Below are positions 1 to 11,145 of a stretch of DNA of 64,000 nucleotides, piece after piece (position 1 is the stretch's first letter; each line of letters begins with the position of its first letter). The position numbers and the translations under genes are program-made. The notes beneath the pieces are model-generated. The model searched no databases and was not told where the DNA came from. It worked only from the letters and a program-made list of their open reading frames with translations. Source of the stretch: Pristionchus mayeri (lineage: Eukaryota; Nematoda; Chromadorea; Rhabditida; Neodiplogasteridae); NCBI GenBank assembly GCA_036245805.1, contig BTRK01000004.1:47308690-47372689 (forward strand), written 5' to 3'.

Positions 1-1750
1 TATTTCGTAGAAAACGTCTCCTTTCTGCGTGTTCTGCCACCTATTTATACGAGAATAATGTATCCATCCCTAACATCTGCCATGAAAATTGCCCCGAAGA
101 GAGAGTTGTTCGAGATGTTGGGAGATGCCTTACACACCGACCTCTGCTAGTGATAACTTCACAGAATCGTCTTCATTCTGAGAACTTGACAGAGGAGAGA
201 ACAGTTCAAGATCTTCGACGAAAAACAGCGACGACTGATCTCCTTTGGTATTGAGAAGACAGGAGTAAAGGGAATCCGCGTTAAGGGATCTCTGTCAGTT
301 TGCTCGCATCTTCTCACTCGTATTCTCGGCCATAAATATATTGAGAGCTTGTGAACAATTCTTGTACCACAAGAGCAACTACGGATTATAACTTTTTTCA
401 AGTTTTGAGATATGACAATTTGAGATCTAAATTTTAACCATCAACAATAAAGTCTGATTGTTATCCTCGGATGATTAACAACATAACTGGGAAATGCTAT
501 TTCAAGGAGTTGTCGTCGACTAATAATTTGAAGTTTTTAAAAATTTTTTGTCCAAGCAACCCCCATCCTACTGTCTAGGATATAATACCAATAAGATGAA
601 GAAATGCTAAAACGCAGTGGGATTGAAAAAATGTTCCTTCGCGATGAATGGGATCGTTTTTTTACGTTTTAAATATGCCTCACTATTGGATTGTATAGTT
701 GAAACTGATTTGCTCAATCAATGGAACAGCGTTGACGAGACGAAAAACAAAATTTAAAAAAAATGGAAAAGTAAGTCGAAGTCTGCACCCCGTAGATGCG
801 AACTAAGAAATAAATGACTAGTAATGGCTTGTAGCGAGAAAGAGAAAGAACGATAGTTTTACTCTCTCCATGTGCCATACTCTCTCGCACTGTCTGACTC
901 TTTGTTTCTCTTAATATCACGTGAACTGTCAGCACAGCAGGAATGTGGAAATTCATAGCAACGCAAGTGAACAATGTTTGCCGCTGAATAATTCCGAGAA
1001 TGACATGGATGCATTTCACAATGCATTGTGCTAGGAAACGATTTGCTGCTAAAAGTAGTATTATATGTGATCTTCAATTCAACGAGTCCTCTTCACGTTT
1101 CGTGTACTCTTTCGTTTTATCTTCAGATAGAATCGATAGACGAGAGAGCACACGAAATGAGGAGGTCGCTTGCATCTATTCCATAATCGAAGTTGTCTAC
1201 AACCCGCAGGTATACCAACGGAGCATGTTTCTTCACGGAAGATACCGAGTGGTAATGGAAAAATATAGTTGGCTTACCTTTTTTTCCGTTGATTTAATAC
1301 TTTGGATGGTCTGCAAGATAAGATAACGTACAACTGTCAAATGTTTAGTATTGTTTTAATCGAAGAACACTCGGAAGGATTGGTTGATGACCTAGCAAAG
1401 TGTAAATAATATAAATGTGAAACGAAAAATGTGAAATTCGTGTCACTATAATGATTGGTCGGAAATGGAGTGATCAGTGCAAGGAACTAGTTAGCGTTAG
1501 TTTTGCCAAGTTGGAACGCTCTTTCGCGTGCTTTCCCGAGTCAGAAGAGGATTTTTAGTCTTGTGCCGATTTGACAGAGTACACGTTGAGCTATATAGTC
1601 TTGGTAAATCGTCACAAATTAGATAGTAAAGTGCACATCAAGCGTCTACGTGTTTTGTCTGCACCTTACCTCTGAATTCAACTAATGTCACTCCGAAATA
1701 GCGTTGTCCGTTGCCATAGATCTCTCAGTGATTCATCTTCCTCAGAATAG
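1..1750. other. No supported gene; decayed hairpin repeats
   Basis: I see no convincing coding exon here on either strand: the open frames lack splice sites and compositional support. Around 1085-1175 there is an imperfect hairpin whose arms carry CTCTTC...GAGAGCACACG and which resembles the CTCTCTCG-type MITEs described below. A second trace of the same repeat lies near 860-905. Confidence 0.5.
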
Positions 1751-1758
1751 AGGTTCAT

Positions 1759-1850
1759 GAGTAATTGTCTGACTCTCTCCAAATCGCATGTTCTCTCGCT
1801 TTCTCTACCGGCAAGAGAGTGTGTGATATGAGGAGAGTCAGACCATTCAC
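1759..1850. mobile_element. hAT-like MITE, short (about 92 bp) subfamily
   Basis: The element is an almost complete hairpin. Its left end GAGTAATTGTCTGACTCTC pairs with the right end, and the core carries the inverted CTCTCTCG/AGAGAGTG motif of this repeat family. It is flanked by 8-bp near-identical repeats, AGGTTCAT (1751-1758) and ACGTTCAT (1851-1858), consistent with an 8-bp target-site duplication. It lies upstream of the arrestin-domain gene. There is no coding capacity. Confidence 0.75.
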
Positions 1851-2002
1851 ACGTTCATAGACTGTCGTCATGAGATCGTGTGCTGGTGACGACAGTGTGC
1901 TATCGAAAAAAGCACCGATAAGGAGAAAGGAGTGAAATCAAGGAGAGGGAGAGGGAGACACAGAGATAGCGACAAACAGGAAATTGTGAAACAGACAAGG
2001 TC

Positions 2003-2010
2003 TATAAAAG
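2003..2010 (+). promoter_or_regulatory. TATA box of the arrestin-domain gene
   Basis: TATAAAAG lies about 40 bp before the ATG at 2043, so transcription would start about 10 nt before the start codon. This leaves a very short 5' UTR and no room for an outron, unlike several other genes in the window. Confidence 0.6.
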
Positions 2011-2042
2011 GAGTGGGCAAATCTACAGTTCGGCATTAGTGT

Positions 2043-4356
2043 ATGGTTCAAGTCTCCATTGAGTATGACAAGGAACAGTATTCTCCTGGTGAAACGGTAA
2101 ATAATATTCTATTATTTGTGTGTGTTATTGAGTATTTTCGTAAATGATTAACCAAAATAAATATCTAATTTGCAGGTTTGCGCTAAAGTCTCAGTTGTCG
2201 TTGCCAAAGCACACGCAAAACTCTCTTCCATCAAAATATCAGCAGTTGGATATGCAAAAATCAAATTTTACTGTCCAAATAAACGCAATCCGAAATGTTA
2301 GCTTCGAAATTCGGGTTTCCAATTAGTATTTGCTACGATTAGCACGAGTTCCGTTTCGAGAGAGTATGGCAAGGACAATCATTAGTCATATGAAAGGTTT
2401 TAAAAAACGAGAGCAACGAGAGAATGCGAAATGAAAATGTATGATTTTTATGACCATTCAATCAGTTCATCTTACACCATTATAAAATTCAAATAAAATA
2501 ATTAAGATTCCGACAAGTACACATCCTCTCATGAATACCTGTCGTTGTCTCATTTCCTGATATTTGCACCAGAGACAAATCAGCCGATTCTACTCCCTGT
2601 CGGAACCCATACCTACTTTTACAAGTATTATTCAGTTTCCAGTATAAAATCCGATGTCTAACACTTTGTGAATTAAAACATGGTTGTCAAAACTATATTG
2701 TCAACGCATGAAAAAGTAAAAATGAACAATACGTCCCCTTGAACTCAGTGAATTCAACGTTAAATTTCAGGTTTGCCCTTCCTCTCACCTGCGACTCCTC
2801 CTTCTCGGCAGGGAAATATTATTTCGGCGCTAACAAGCAATGCGAAATCAAATATTTTTGCACAGTCGAAGTGACAAAACCCTCGCTTCTTGAAGGAAAC
2901 AAAACTAGGCAGAAGGTTGTTTTTTCACGATTTTTTATAACAACCGATTTATTTTTTTTTATTTTTTGTATAAGCCACATTTCATCCATACAATCAAAGA
3001 GGTGAGGTGCTTTTCAAGGCTTTTCACCCTTCTTGTGACTCTTTCATTTCAGGAATTCACTGTACAATGTCCAGCTGGCATACTTGATCTGAAGAATTTC
3101 CCTTCCTCCGTAACCAAAACACTGGATACTTACTCTGGGTTCTTCTCTCCCCGGAAAGGTTCGATAACTATGACGGTTAGTGTCAACCTTTTTTTATATT
3201 TGATACCTATCAAGGCAATTTAATTTACTTTGAATACTCGTTTTATAAAACATTTATGAGCCAGAAATCGTCGCATAATTTTTCACTTTCAGGCGTCGCT
3301 TCGTCGAGCGCATGCCTTGCCAAGTCAGACTTTCTTAATCGATGTCTCCATAGCAAACACATCGCCCAGAACGATAACTGAGGTAACTGGCACTAGGTCA
3401 GATGAGAATTCTGACGTCATACCGCCTTTCGGCATGGCGGCATAGTACTAATCCGAGCTAGTTCAATATGAATGACACCATTTTAGATGCAAGTCCGACT
3501 ACGCGAAATAATCGTGGTAACCGGTTCATACAAATCCAACGCTAAACATTGGGTGATGAAGAACAAACTGCTGACTTTGAGTGCCGTGAGGGTATTTGAA
3601 AATAATTATAATTTTAAAAGTGTTTTAGAAGACTAAAATGGCGGCCGGAACCAATTATTTGTACGCAAAGCAACTCTTCACACCTCAAATTACTCTTCGT
3701 CACACATGTCCTTACAAAAAGGTTCACTACTACATCAAGGTTCTGTACCAAGCTGTCACTAGGTCGCATGATAACCTTCCGGATGATCACCACCAATTGT
3801 ACCCTTCCCCTGCATGTTCACAGTGGGTTCCTCATATTCTTAGGTGAAAGTTTTGCAGAAGGGTCCGCTATTATTCAGAAGGTATCGTCCGAACTAGTGC
3901 CTTTATAAAAATTAGTGCCAGTGTGCTAGTTCCAAAACTAGTGCCTAATGCCTTAGCGAACTAGTGCCTATGTAATTATTGACTCATAAATTTTCAGATT
4001 AATATGTCAACAAATAAAGGAAGCTCTCTATCTCTGAAAATTCCCCTTGCCATCGTATCTAATCCTACTTCGTAAGTTGGGATGGCTTCACTAGAAAATC
4101 GATGACTAAGCATTCATCTCAAAAACCCAGCATTTGCAGATTTTCTGAGAGAGACACCTTCACTGAAGAGGAGGCCCAAGTTCTCCTAGATGCCACAGAC
4201 TCGGAGATGTCAAAGACCCGAACTCCATCAGATGTCGTGTTCAGCCCATTCTATGAAGAAACTGAAGATGATTCCATTGATGCACCAGACTTCTCTCAAT
4301 GGAGTGACACGACTCCACTGTTGCACGCAATTAGCGTTGATTTAGATTGCGTTTGA
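2043..4356 (+). CDS. Arrestin domain-containing protein
   Basis: The predicted product is an alpha-arrestin-type (ARRDC-like) adaptor. In this family such proteins recruit ubiquitin ligases or trafficking machinery to membrane cargo. Supported exons are 2043-2096, 2176 to about 2300, 2771-2915, 3053-3175, 3293-3382, 3487-3591, 3629-3754, 3998-4071 and 4140-4356. The N-terminal arrestin fold is visible in YSPGE in exon 1, FALPLTCDSSFSAGKYYF and a KYFCTVEV strand. The C-terminal half shows FLIDVSIANTSPRTI and HYYIKVLYQA. The C-terminal tail is acidic with no obvious PPxY motif. Phases agree from exon 3 onward. The join between exon 2 and exon 3 is unresolved: an extra exon around 2584-2624 (PILLPVGTHTYFYK) fits the arrestin fold and gives the right exit phase, but its own entry is unclear. 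A MITE begins 2 nt into intron 7. Confidence 0.8.
3757..3902. mobile_element. GGCACTAGG-family MITE in arrestin intron 7
   Basis: The left end CACTAGGTCGCATGATAACC and the right end CCGAACTAGTGCC match the terminal inverted repeat of the family seen at 46112, 52899 and 57172. The first bases of the element directly follow the GT of the exon-7 donor. Additional TAGTGCC fragments follow up to about 3970, and a further partial copy lies near 3388 in intron 5. Confidence 0.6.
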
Positions 4357-4555
4357 TAGAACTATGTTTACAATCACGCACATATTTCGCAAATTATAAT
4401 CGGGGAAAAACGGGTTTTACTGTATTTTGCTTATCTAGTTTAGGAATCAATCGATTAAATAAGTCCATCTTTGAAGTGTGATACTCAACTCAAGAAAAAC
4501 AATTGGTTCTCACGACCGATTCAAATGGAGTAATGAATTTTAGCAATATGGATAT

Positions 4556-5362
4556 ATGCTCAATGGTCAAATTATATCGAGTAAAGACAAAGTTCGAGAC
4601 CTGGGTGTATTCTTTTCAAAAAACTTACACTTCGGGTTCCATATTAGTCAAATTACTAGGAAAGCGCGATTAATGTGTAACCTCATGTTGAGATCGTTTC
4701 ACTCCAAATCTCCCGAACTTCTTGTAAAAGCATACTCAATATACATACGCCCTCTATTAGAATCTTCCACTATAATCTGGAATCCCACATCAGTTGGTCT
4801 AGTAAATGAGCTAGAATCTGTGCAGCGAGGAGAGTTTTCCGACGTTGTTCTATTTCCCCTGTATCTTATCCTGATCGACTAAAGAAATTCAAATTTGAAA
4901 CCCTTGAGTATCGCCGTGCAGTTCGCGATATGTTTTTTGTATACGATTACATTCACAAACACGTGCACCACGACTCTGCTGACTTGTACACGATTGCTCC
5001 GCTCACTCGTGACTTACGATCTTCCAATAGTCTGTGCATTGCTATCCGATTCAGAGTGCCAGCATCGTTTTCAACATGTGCTAGTAGAGTCCTACCGCTC
5101 TGGAATACCCTCCCTGACCCATTAGTACTCTCTTCCCGTCCATTTTTCCGTAAACAAATCCGAGATTCCTCTGACCTGATCCTATCATCCTCACGAATAC
5201 GATTGTAACATGTAACTGCCACATTCCACCACCCCCCATCCCCTGAGCTCGCTGTGATCGAGCTAAAAGGCCAACCTACTCTCCCCAGTTGTCCTTCCCT
5301 TGACGGCTTCATGCGTTGGCGATAAAGATTAAAGATTAAAGATTAAAGATTAAAGAAAGAAC
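4556..5362 (+). mobile_element. 5'-truncated LINE (CR1/Jockey-like), C-terminal ORF2
   Basis: The insertion is bounded by a perfect 17-bp duplication, TTTAGCAATATGGATAT, at 4539-4555 and 5363-5379. The coding remnant (4556-5208) is the C-terminal part of a LINE ORF2, with motifs such as IYIRPLLESSTIIWNPTSVG and LEYRRAVRDM; the same motifs occur in the fragment at 61055. A frameshift near 4830 separates the two reading blocks. The 3' end is a short (GATTAAA)n tail at about 5323-5356. A perfect long duplication with a broken short ORF indicates a young but dead-on-arrival insertion. Confidence 0.9.
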
Positions 5363-5477
5363 TTTAGCAATATGGATATTGCTAAAGTTCTTTCGGTTGC
5401 AACTATGCACTTTCTCACAAGGCAAAAGATAGATCTAAGTGTGCTAGAATAGGTTCCATTCCACATCCTGCCTTGAG

Positions 5478-5570
5478 GAACAATCGTCTGACTCTCTTCA
5501 GTTTGCACGCTCTCTCGCCGGTCAGATAGACGAGAGAGCGTGCAAACCGAAGAGAGTCAGGCCATTGCTC
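5478..5570. mobile_element. hAT-like MITE, short subfamily, with perfect TSD
   Basis: A 93-bp hairpin starts with GAACAATCGTCT and ends with GCCATTGCTC, with CTCTCTCG/CGAGAGAG inner arms. It is flanked by a perfect 8-bp duplication, GCCTTGAG, at 5470-5477 and 5571-5578. It has no coding capacity. Confidence 0.85.
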
Positions 5571-5578
5571 GCCTTGAG

Positions 5579-6660
5579 ACAATGCAAATAGCCCTCGAGT
5601 ACTCATTATTTGCTCAATGATTCAATGAGCTCTCACGTTTTTCTCAAGGAATGATTGGTTAATTTCAAAGTACAGAAAAGAATGAGAGAGAATGGGCAGG
5701 GAGAATCAAATTTCTCATATTGATATTTTATTGATACTCGAAATAATCGAAATCGGCTTTCAGTTGAATTGCTCTAATATATAATGTCTGTGAAGCATAT
5801 TCGTGCGAAAAAAAGCCGCTTGAAGCATTTGTTAGATTCATTATCATGGTCTCGAAAAATTTCAGTAATTTTCGAAGTAAGCATTTCGAACTCTGACTCA
5901 AAACACTAACATGTTCTCAGTTATATGTTTCTTTGAGTTGAATGTATCTATATGTTTACGCAATGCCAGCTAAACTAACAAGGAGGAGCCTTGTAATCGA
6001 TATGGAGTTTCGGAACGACACCTCGGGGGATCGATAGATACCGAATTCTAAGAACTCCGGTATAGTTCAAATTGTAAGTGAAAAGTGTGCTCGAGTAGGT
6101 TCCATCTCGAATCTTGCCCTGAGACAATGCAAATAGCCCTCGAGCACCGCGTGTTTGCTTAGTGACGCAAAGCGTTCCGCATCTTCAAAGGCTGGTTAGG
6201 TCAAGTGCCAAGCAAATTAGCAGTATCATCTCATCGAATTCGCAGAATAAGCAACATATATCATACAACTAGACTTTGATAGTAACCAGGCAAGCGTGCA
6301 GATTGGGTTATCTTATTGGACAATTTTCGTTAATTGTTCGGGTTTGTTTCAGGTGCGCTAAATAAAGAAACGTTCATTACTCATATATAGCCCATGAAAC
6401 ATATCAGAAAAGGCAACAAAAAATTGTAAAATTGTCCAATAAGAGAGCCCTAGTGAAGATGCATACAGAACCAATACCTTGAAACTGGCAGGAGATAAGT
6501 TAACATGATGAATGGACTAGTTGATGATTGGTATTGTCAAGTTGTAACACGAAGCTCAGGCTATACACTATACACAGAATTCGTGCTCGGACCACAAATT
6601 GCGCGCAAAGTTTGTGTAAGAGCGGTGCTTCATTGTTTCATCTGAGCTTCTCCGTGGATC
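5579..6660. other. No supported gene
   Basis: I recognise no exon here. The sequence around 6100-6170 repeats the text near 5440-5600 (a stretch on CCTGAGACAATGCAAATAGC), so a local duplication is present. Around 6335-6440 there is a degenerate copy of the palindromic repeat built on GGTTTGTTTCAGGTGC that is better preserved at 50970-51102. Confidence 0.5.
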
Positions 6661-6882
6661 CGCAAGATCATGGGAACAGCGGATAACCAGTCAGCTCTCT
6701 CTGTAGAGTCGGCATATCACACAAGAGATAATTTACTCTCGCACCCAGCGCACTTGCCCCCAGGTCACGTCTCTTCATTCCTTATGCTCTCTGATCTTCT
6801 TCTTACAACCGCTAAAGTTTGAGGAAGAATGAGCTCTACTTTTTAGCTAATCTGCCACTTGAGATGCCGACACCGGAGGGCG

Positions 6883-6889
6883 TATAAAA
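6883..6889 (+). promoter_or_regulatory. TATA box of the Cys-rich gene
   Basis: TATAAAA lies within GGGCGTATAAAACTG. The surrounding 200 bp (about 6690-6900) is repeated upstream of both decayed copies, at about 10084-10290 and 11688-11845, which marks it as the duplicated promoter. In the second copy the box is weakened to GTATAATC. The ATG is 180 bp downstream and is preceded by CTTTCCAG, so a spliced outron is likely. Confidence 0.6.
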
Positions 6890-7063
6890 CTGACTCTGGT
6901 GAAGGGGTAAGCATCCACATTCAAGACGCTCTCCTATATTTTGTTTATATCGTATCGTGCACATATTGGTATCATTTGAGCAACATCTCGTTCATTTTTT
7001 CGTTGAATATTTTGTAAATTGCGTCGTGTTGGCTTGGCGTTTCCTTGAAGCTGCTCTTTCCAG

Positions 7064-8254
7064 ATGCACAGCTCCATCCTCCTCCTTTCTGTTCTCATCT
7101 CCATCTCCTCCTCCTTCCTCATCCCTTGCCAATCATCCTGCATGCAATCCTGTCCTCAACTCTGCCGTTCCAATATGCCGTGCTTCAATCAGTGCCAGAA
7201 CAACTGCAGACAGATGTGCCCGGTAGGTTTACTTCTTACTCGTTAGCGCTACTTTCGAAAGGATAAATTAATGAGCAGTTGGCGCGAAAATTACACATTT
7301 ATTCCATCTCAAGAAAACCTGAAAAATAAGTTTCAAGACCGTTGTAAGTATGTGTGAGCAGATTCTGATTGATTTCTTGCACAATTCCAATAAATAATTC
7401 AACATTGCCAGCCCCCGCCCCTCCTCATGGCCGTCCCCATGCAGCAGCCGTGCGGTATGTGCCAGCAGAGATGTGTCGCTTCCTGCGGACCCATGGTAGA
7501 GTTGTATTATCACTATGTATTGCGCCAAGAGGAGGCCCCTTAGCCGGTTTGATCGGTAAAAAATGATATAAAGTTATATTATTCTAGCGCAAGGTCTAAT
7601 TGGGAATGTTATGTGCAAAATATATTGCGAGAACCATTACTATTTGAGTTTTGACAAATCATGCCAAAATATATATTGCAGCCCATGTGCGCCCAGCAGT
7701 GCAACAACCAGTGCGCAAGAGTCTGCCCTCAACCCCCTGTGAGTTCGAATAAAATCTTTCTGGACACCTCTATGACCAGTGGTAAAAAGGTTTAACCTCC
7801 AGCATTTGAAAGGATCAGATTCCAGTGAAAGGTAATTACGACCATTCATAGTCGGTAGAGCGGTGAAATATTGTGGAAAATTAAGAGATAATTATTCGAA
7901 TTTCGCATTCTACAGATCATGTTCGCTCCTCCTCCTCGGTTCATCGGAGGCTGCCAGCCGTGCAACAACCAGTGCATGAACAGATGCCAGATGGTGAGAT
8001 TTGTATTTTTTTTCATACGACTCCATCAAACAATCAAAGGTTCAGATTGAATAGAGAGTTAAGTCACTAGTGAAACACATTCTGTATCGATACATAATCG
8101 AATGATCTCACAGTCGAAACTAGTGAAATTGGCGAGTTCTGTCATTGTTAAACACACGAGGATTTTGTGCGATTGGAAACCTTCCTCTTTCCAGTTCTCC
8201 CCCGTCGCCCAATGCGCCCCAATGTGCATGAACCAGTGTGGATGCAGGGGATAA
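7064..8254 (+). CDS. Small secreted cysteine-rich protein
   Basis: Five exons, all in phase 0, encode 145 residues: 7064-7222, 7412-7495, 7682-7738, 7916-7993 and 8195-8254. CTTTCCAG immediately precedes the ATG, consistent with spliced-leader addition. Residues 1 to about 22 form a signal peptide (MHSSILLLSVLISISSSFLI). The mature part is dominated by short Cys-X2-3-Cys blocks, with repeated units such as CNNQCARVC, CNNQCMNRC and CMNQCGC, rich in Gln, Asn, Met and Pro. I do not recognise a named family, and no catalytic motif is visible. A structural or extracellular role is only an inference from secretion and cysteine content. Two decayed copies follow downstream. An intron after each Cys block suggests growth by exon duplication. 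Confidence 0.8.
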
Positions 8255-8408
8255 ACATGATGTCCTTCCTGTTTCCTCCGTGATTATTGGTGATGCGGTG
8301 TCACCATTGCTTGTAAATACTTGTTTATTATTGGCTCAACTAGTAAGATAAATGATTGTGATATATCTGTTTTCGCAGAGAACTCTGCCACCAACATTGC
8401 TTGATAGT

Positions 8409-9579
8409 GGGTCCCTACCAAAATGTCCCCCCTCTCTAAAAGGCACTACCAAAATGTCCCCCCTCACCACTACCAAAATGTTCCTTCTACTAAAATGTCC
8501 CTCCACCAAAATGTCCCCTCCCCTCTCCCCCGCCAGTAGGCATGAGAAGTGACTCATGATCTCGCCTCTGTTCGGATACCTCCAAAGATAAAGGAAGGTG
8601 CCGACTCTCCCCCTCCCCTCTCCGCTATGCAATTTTCAGCACTTGGAGCAACACACATCACTTACTGTGGCTTTTTCGCTGCCAACTAACAACGGTGAAT
8701 AAGAATATTTGTCTTATCTTGACTCTGCCTGGAATATCACGGATCTCCTGTAAAAGTGTAGGGAAATGGGTCCCTGTGGCTACTAGAAATTATTTTATAT
8801 CTCAGATTTCGATTTAAATTTGTTGATGTACACTATTGGGGGTCAGAAGAAGGTCAATCCACTCAGTTCCTACAGTACCGGTCAAAAGTTTGGCAGCACT
8901 TTCTTATTCCGCCATGGTAGGGTGCAATATAATGAGTGAAATTCGTTAGTTGATGGCAGATTTCCGAAGTCATGTTGACTCGGTTGTCTCATTTTTAAAT
9001 TATCTATATTGGTGATATTTTCACACGCCATGTTGATTTTATAAGGTGCAAAGATAGTTCACATTCACGAATAATTGAATTCTCAATGTCCATCGGTATA
9101 TATATAGCACGCCATATATTAGGATCTTGACCAGCCTAATGGAAACCGAAACTCGGATTAAGCGTACATGTCCTCTCGAGTAAGATTAGTTTCAAAATTA
9201 TCCGTTGATACTGGATATTCCAGGCAGAGTTAAGATAAGACAAATATTCCTATTCACCGTTGTTAGTTGGCAGCGAAAAAGCCACAGTAAGTGATGTGTG
9301 TTGCTCCAAGTGCTGAAAATTGCATAGCGGAGAGGGGAGGGGGAGAGTCGGCACCTTCCTTTATCTTTGGAGGTATCCAAACAGAGGCGAGATCATGAGT
9401 CACTTCTCATGCCCACTGGCGAGGGAGAGGGGAGGGGGACATTTTGGTGGGGGGACATTTTAGTAGAGGGGACATTTTGGTAGTGGGGGGACATTTTGGT
9501 AGGGGGACATTTTGGTAGTGGTGAGGGGGGACATTTTGGTAGTGCCTTTTAGAGAGGGGGGACATTTTGGTAGGGACCC
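8409..9579. mobile_element. Large foldback element with 9-bp target duplication
   Basis: Both ends carry GGGTCCCTACCAAAATGTCC in inverted orientation. The arms are about 350-400 bp long and include the same unique block around GGCATGAGAAGTGACTCATG. They are flanked by a perfect 9-bp duplication, CTTGATAGT (8400-8408 and 9580-9588). Inside each arm the motif ACCAAAATGTCCC is repeated several times in tandem, in slightly different arrangements. The middle (about 8770-9190) is unique and has no recognisable transposase. A 9-bp duplication with long terminal inverted repeats is typical of Mutator-like (MULE) elements; this assignment is inference. Confidence 0.85.
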
Positions 9580-9660
9580 CTTGATAGTGATTCAATGATG
9601 TCGGTGGGGTATAACATACACTGCATATATGTTTTCCTACAAAAATAAAATAAAAATAGA

Positions 9661-10920
9661 ACATGCAACCTTTCCCTTCACTCTGTCATTCCAACACCCA
9701 ATGATTGCGAGAAATATGTGCAGAACATTTCAGCAAATTCCGAATATTCGAAAAATAAGTTTCACATGTAAGTCATCACTGTTCGTGCAGAACTGGTTCA
9801 ATCGTCTGAGCTGTGATGATGAAAAAAATATTGGGCGCTTCCATGCTGGAGCAATACGGATGACTTCGCAGGAAATGACTCCCTCAAAACTGAGTGTTCT
9901 CTTACCTGTAAGATCGGATCTGCGAGAAGTAGCACGGAATGAAGATAGACATTTCTTGTAACCAATAGATATTGCGCATCATGCACTCTCAGGTGATGTT
10001 ATGCTTCCTCAAGAAGCCGATACATCAAGGAAATAGCGGATAACTAATCAGAGAACCCGGCATGTCAAACATGGGAGAGTTTCCTCTCCTCACTCTATCA
10101 TCGGCCTGAGTATGGTGTGATGTGAAGCGACTACTCTCTAGCGAAGCGCACTTGTCCCCTGATCACGTTTCTCCATTCTACGCGCTCTCTCGCCTTCTTC
10201 ATCCGCGAAAGTTTCAGCATCAACTCTACTTTTTAACTAATTTGTCCACTTGTGATGCCGATACCGGATGGCGTATAATCAGCTCATGGTATTCCCACAA
10301 CGAAATAATTGAAGATCATATGCGCACGGCAGTGCAACAACCAGTGCACCAGAGTGTGCCCGAATCCCGCTGTGAGTTTACTCTAAACACATAATTTGTC
10401 AGTTCCTCTCTACATTCTTATGGCGAGTGGCCTCTACATTCTTATGGCGAGTGGCAACAACGGCTTCTGATGGAAATACATCAATGATGTCTTAGTAATC
10501 CCAGCTTTCCAAGGGTTCAAAAAAGAAAACAAATTGTACATATTTCAGATCATGCTCGCCAATCCTCCTCCTCGTTTCATCGGCGGATGCCAGCCGTGCA
10601 ACAACCAGCGCATGAACAGATTTTTTTAATAGTTTTTATCCCTTTACGTCACTCTGGCACTAAAACACTGTTATGACAGCGAACTTGTTTCAGTTATGAA
10701 GCATATTTTGCAACTATTTTCATCATTGTAATTAGAAAAGTTTGTTCAGAATCGAAACAAATGGTTCTTGTTGACTGTTTTTTTACCTCGCTAGTGAAAC
10801 ATATCACAAATTGCATATTTTATCATACGATGCATCTATATTTCCAGTTCTCTCCCGTCGCTCAGTGTGCGGATGCAGAGGATGAAGACGTATTCAAAGG
10901 AATTCACTCCCGAAGAGTCA
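9661..10920 (+). pseudogene. Decayed tandem copy 2 of the Cys-rich gene
   Basis: An exon-1-like stretch (about 9661-9735) is followed by a copy of the promoter (about 10084-10290), an exon-3 copy ending at 10371 before GTGAGT, an exon-4 copy starting at 10549 and an exon-5 copy starting at 10848. Damage is clear. A key Cys codon in exon 4 is changed to CGC, the exon-4 donor is lost and replaced by a T-run with stops, and exon 5 has an internal deletion that removes the terminal Cys cluster. No exon 2 copy is seen. Confidence 0.75.
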
Positions 10921-11145
10921 GAACTAACGTTGCTTGTACATATCTGTTCACGATTGACTTGGGAATATAAATGATATTGAAATGATCAATGTTCGCAGCG
11001 ACTGAATGTTCTGCGTTCCATTCGTTGATCATCGAGCATCAATCGTTGAGCATCAATGTTCCATTCATGAGGATTAAGCAGACAAATTAAGCATAGCTTT
11101 CCAATAATTGATTATTGCATTACTGCCTCCATTTTCTTCCAAGTT

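Noticed and set aside
8400..9600. Tandem ACCAAAATGTCCC units considered as a CRISPR-like or satellite array
   Set aside because: The units sit symmetrically in the two inverted arms of one transposable element with a target duplication, and the organism is a eukaryote.
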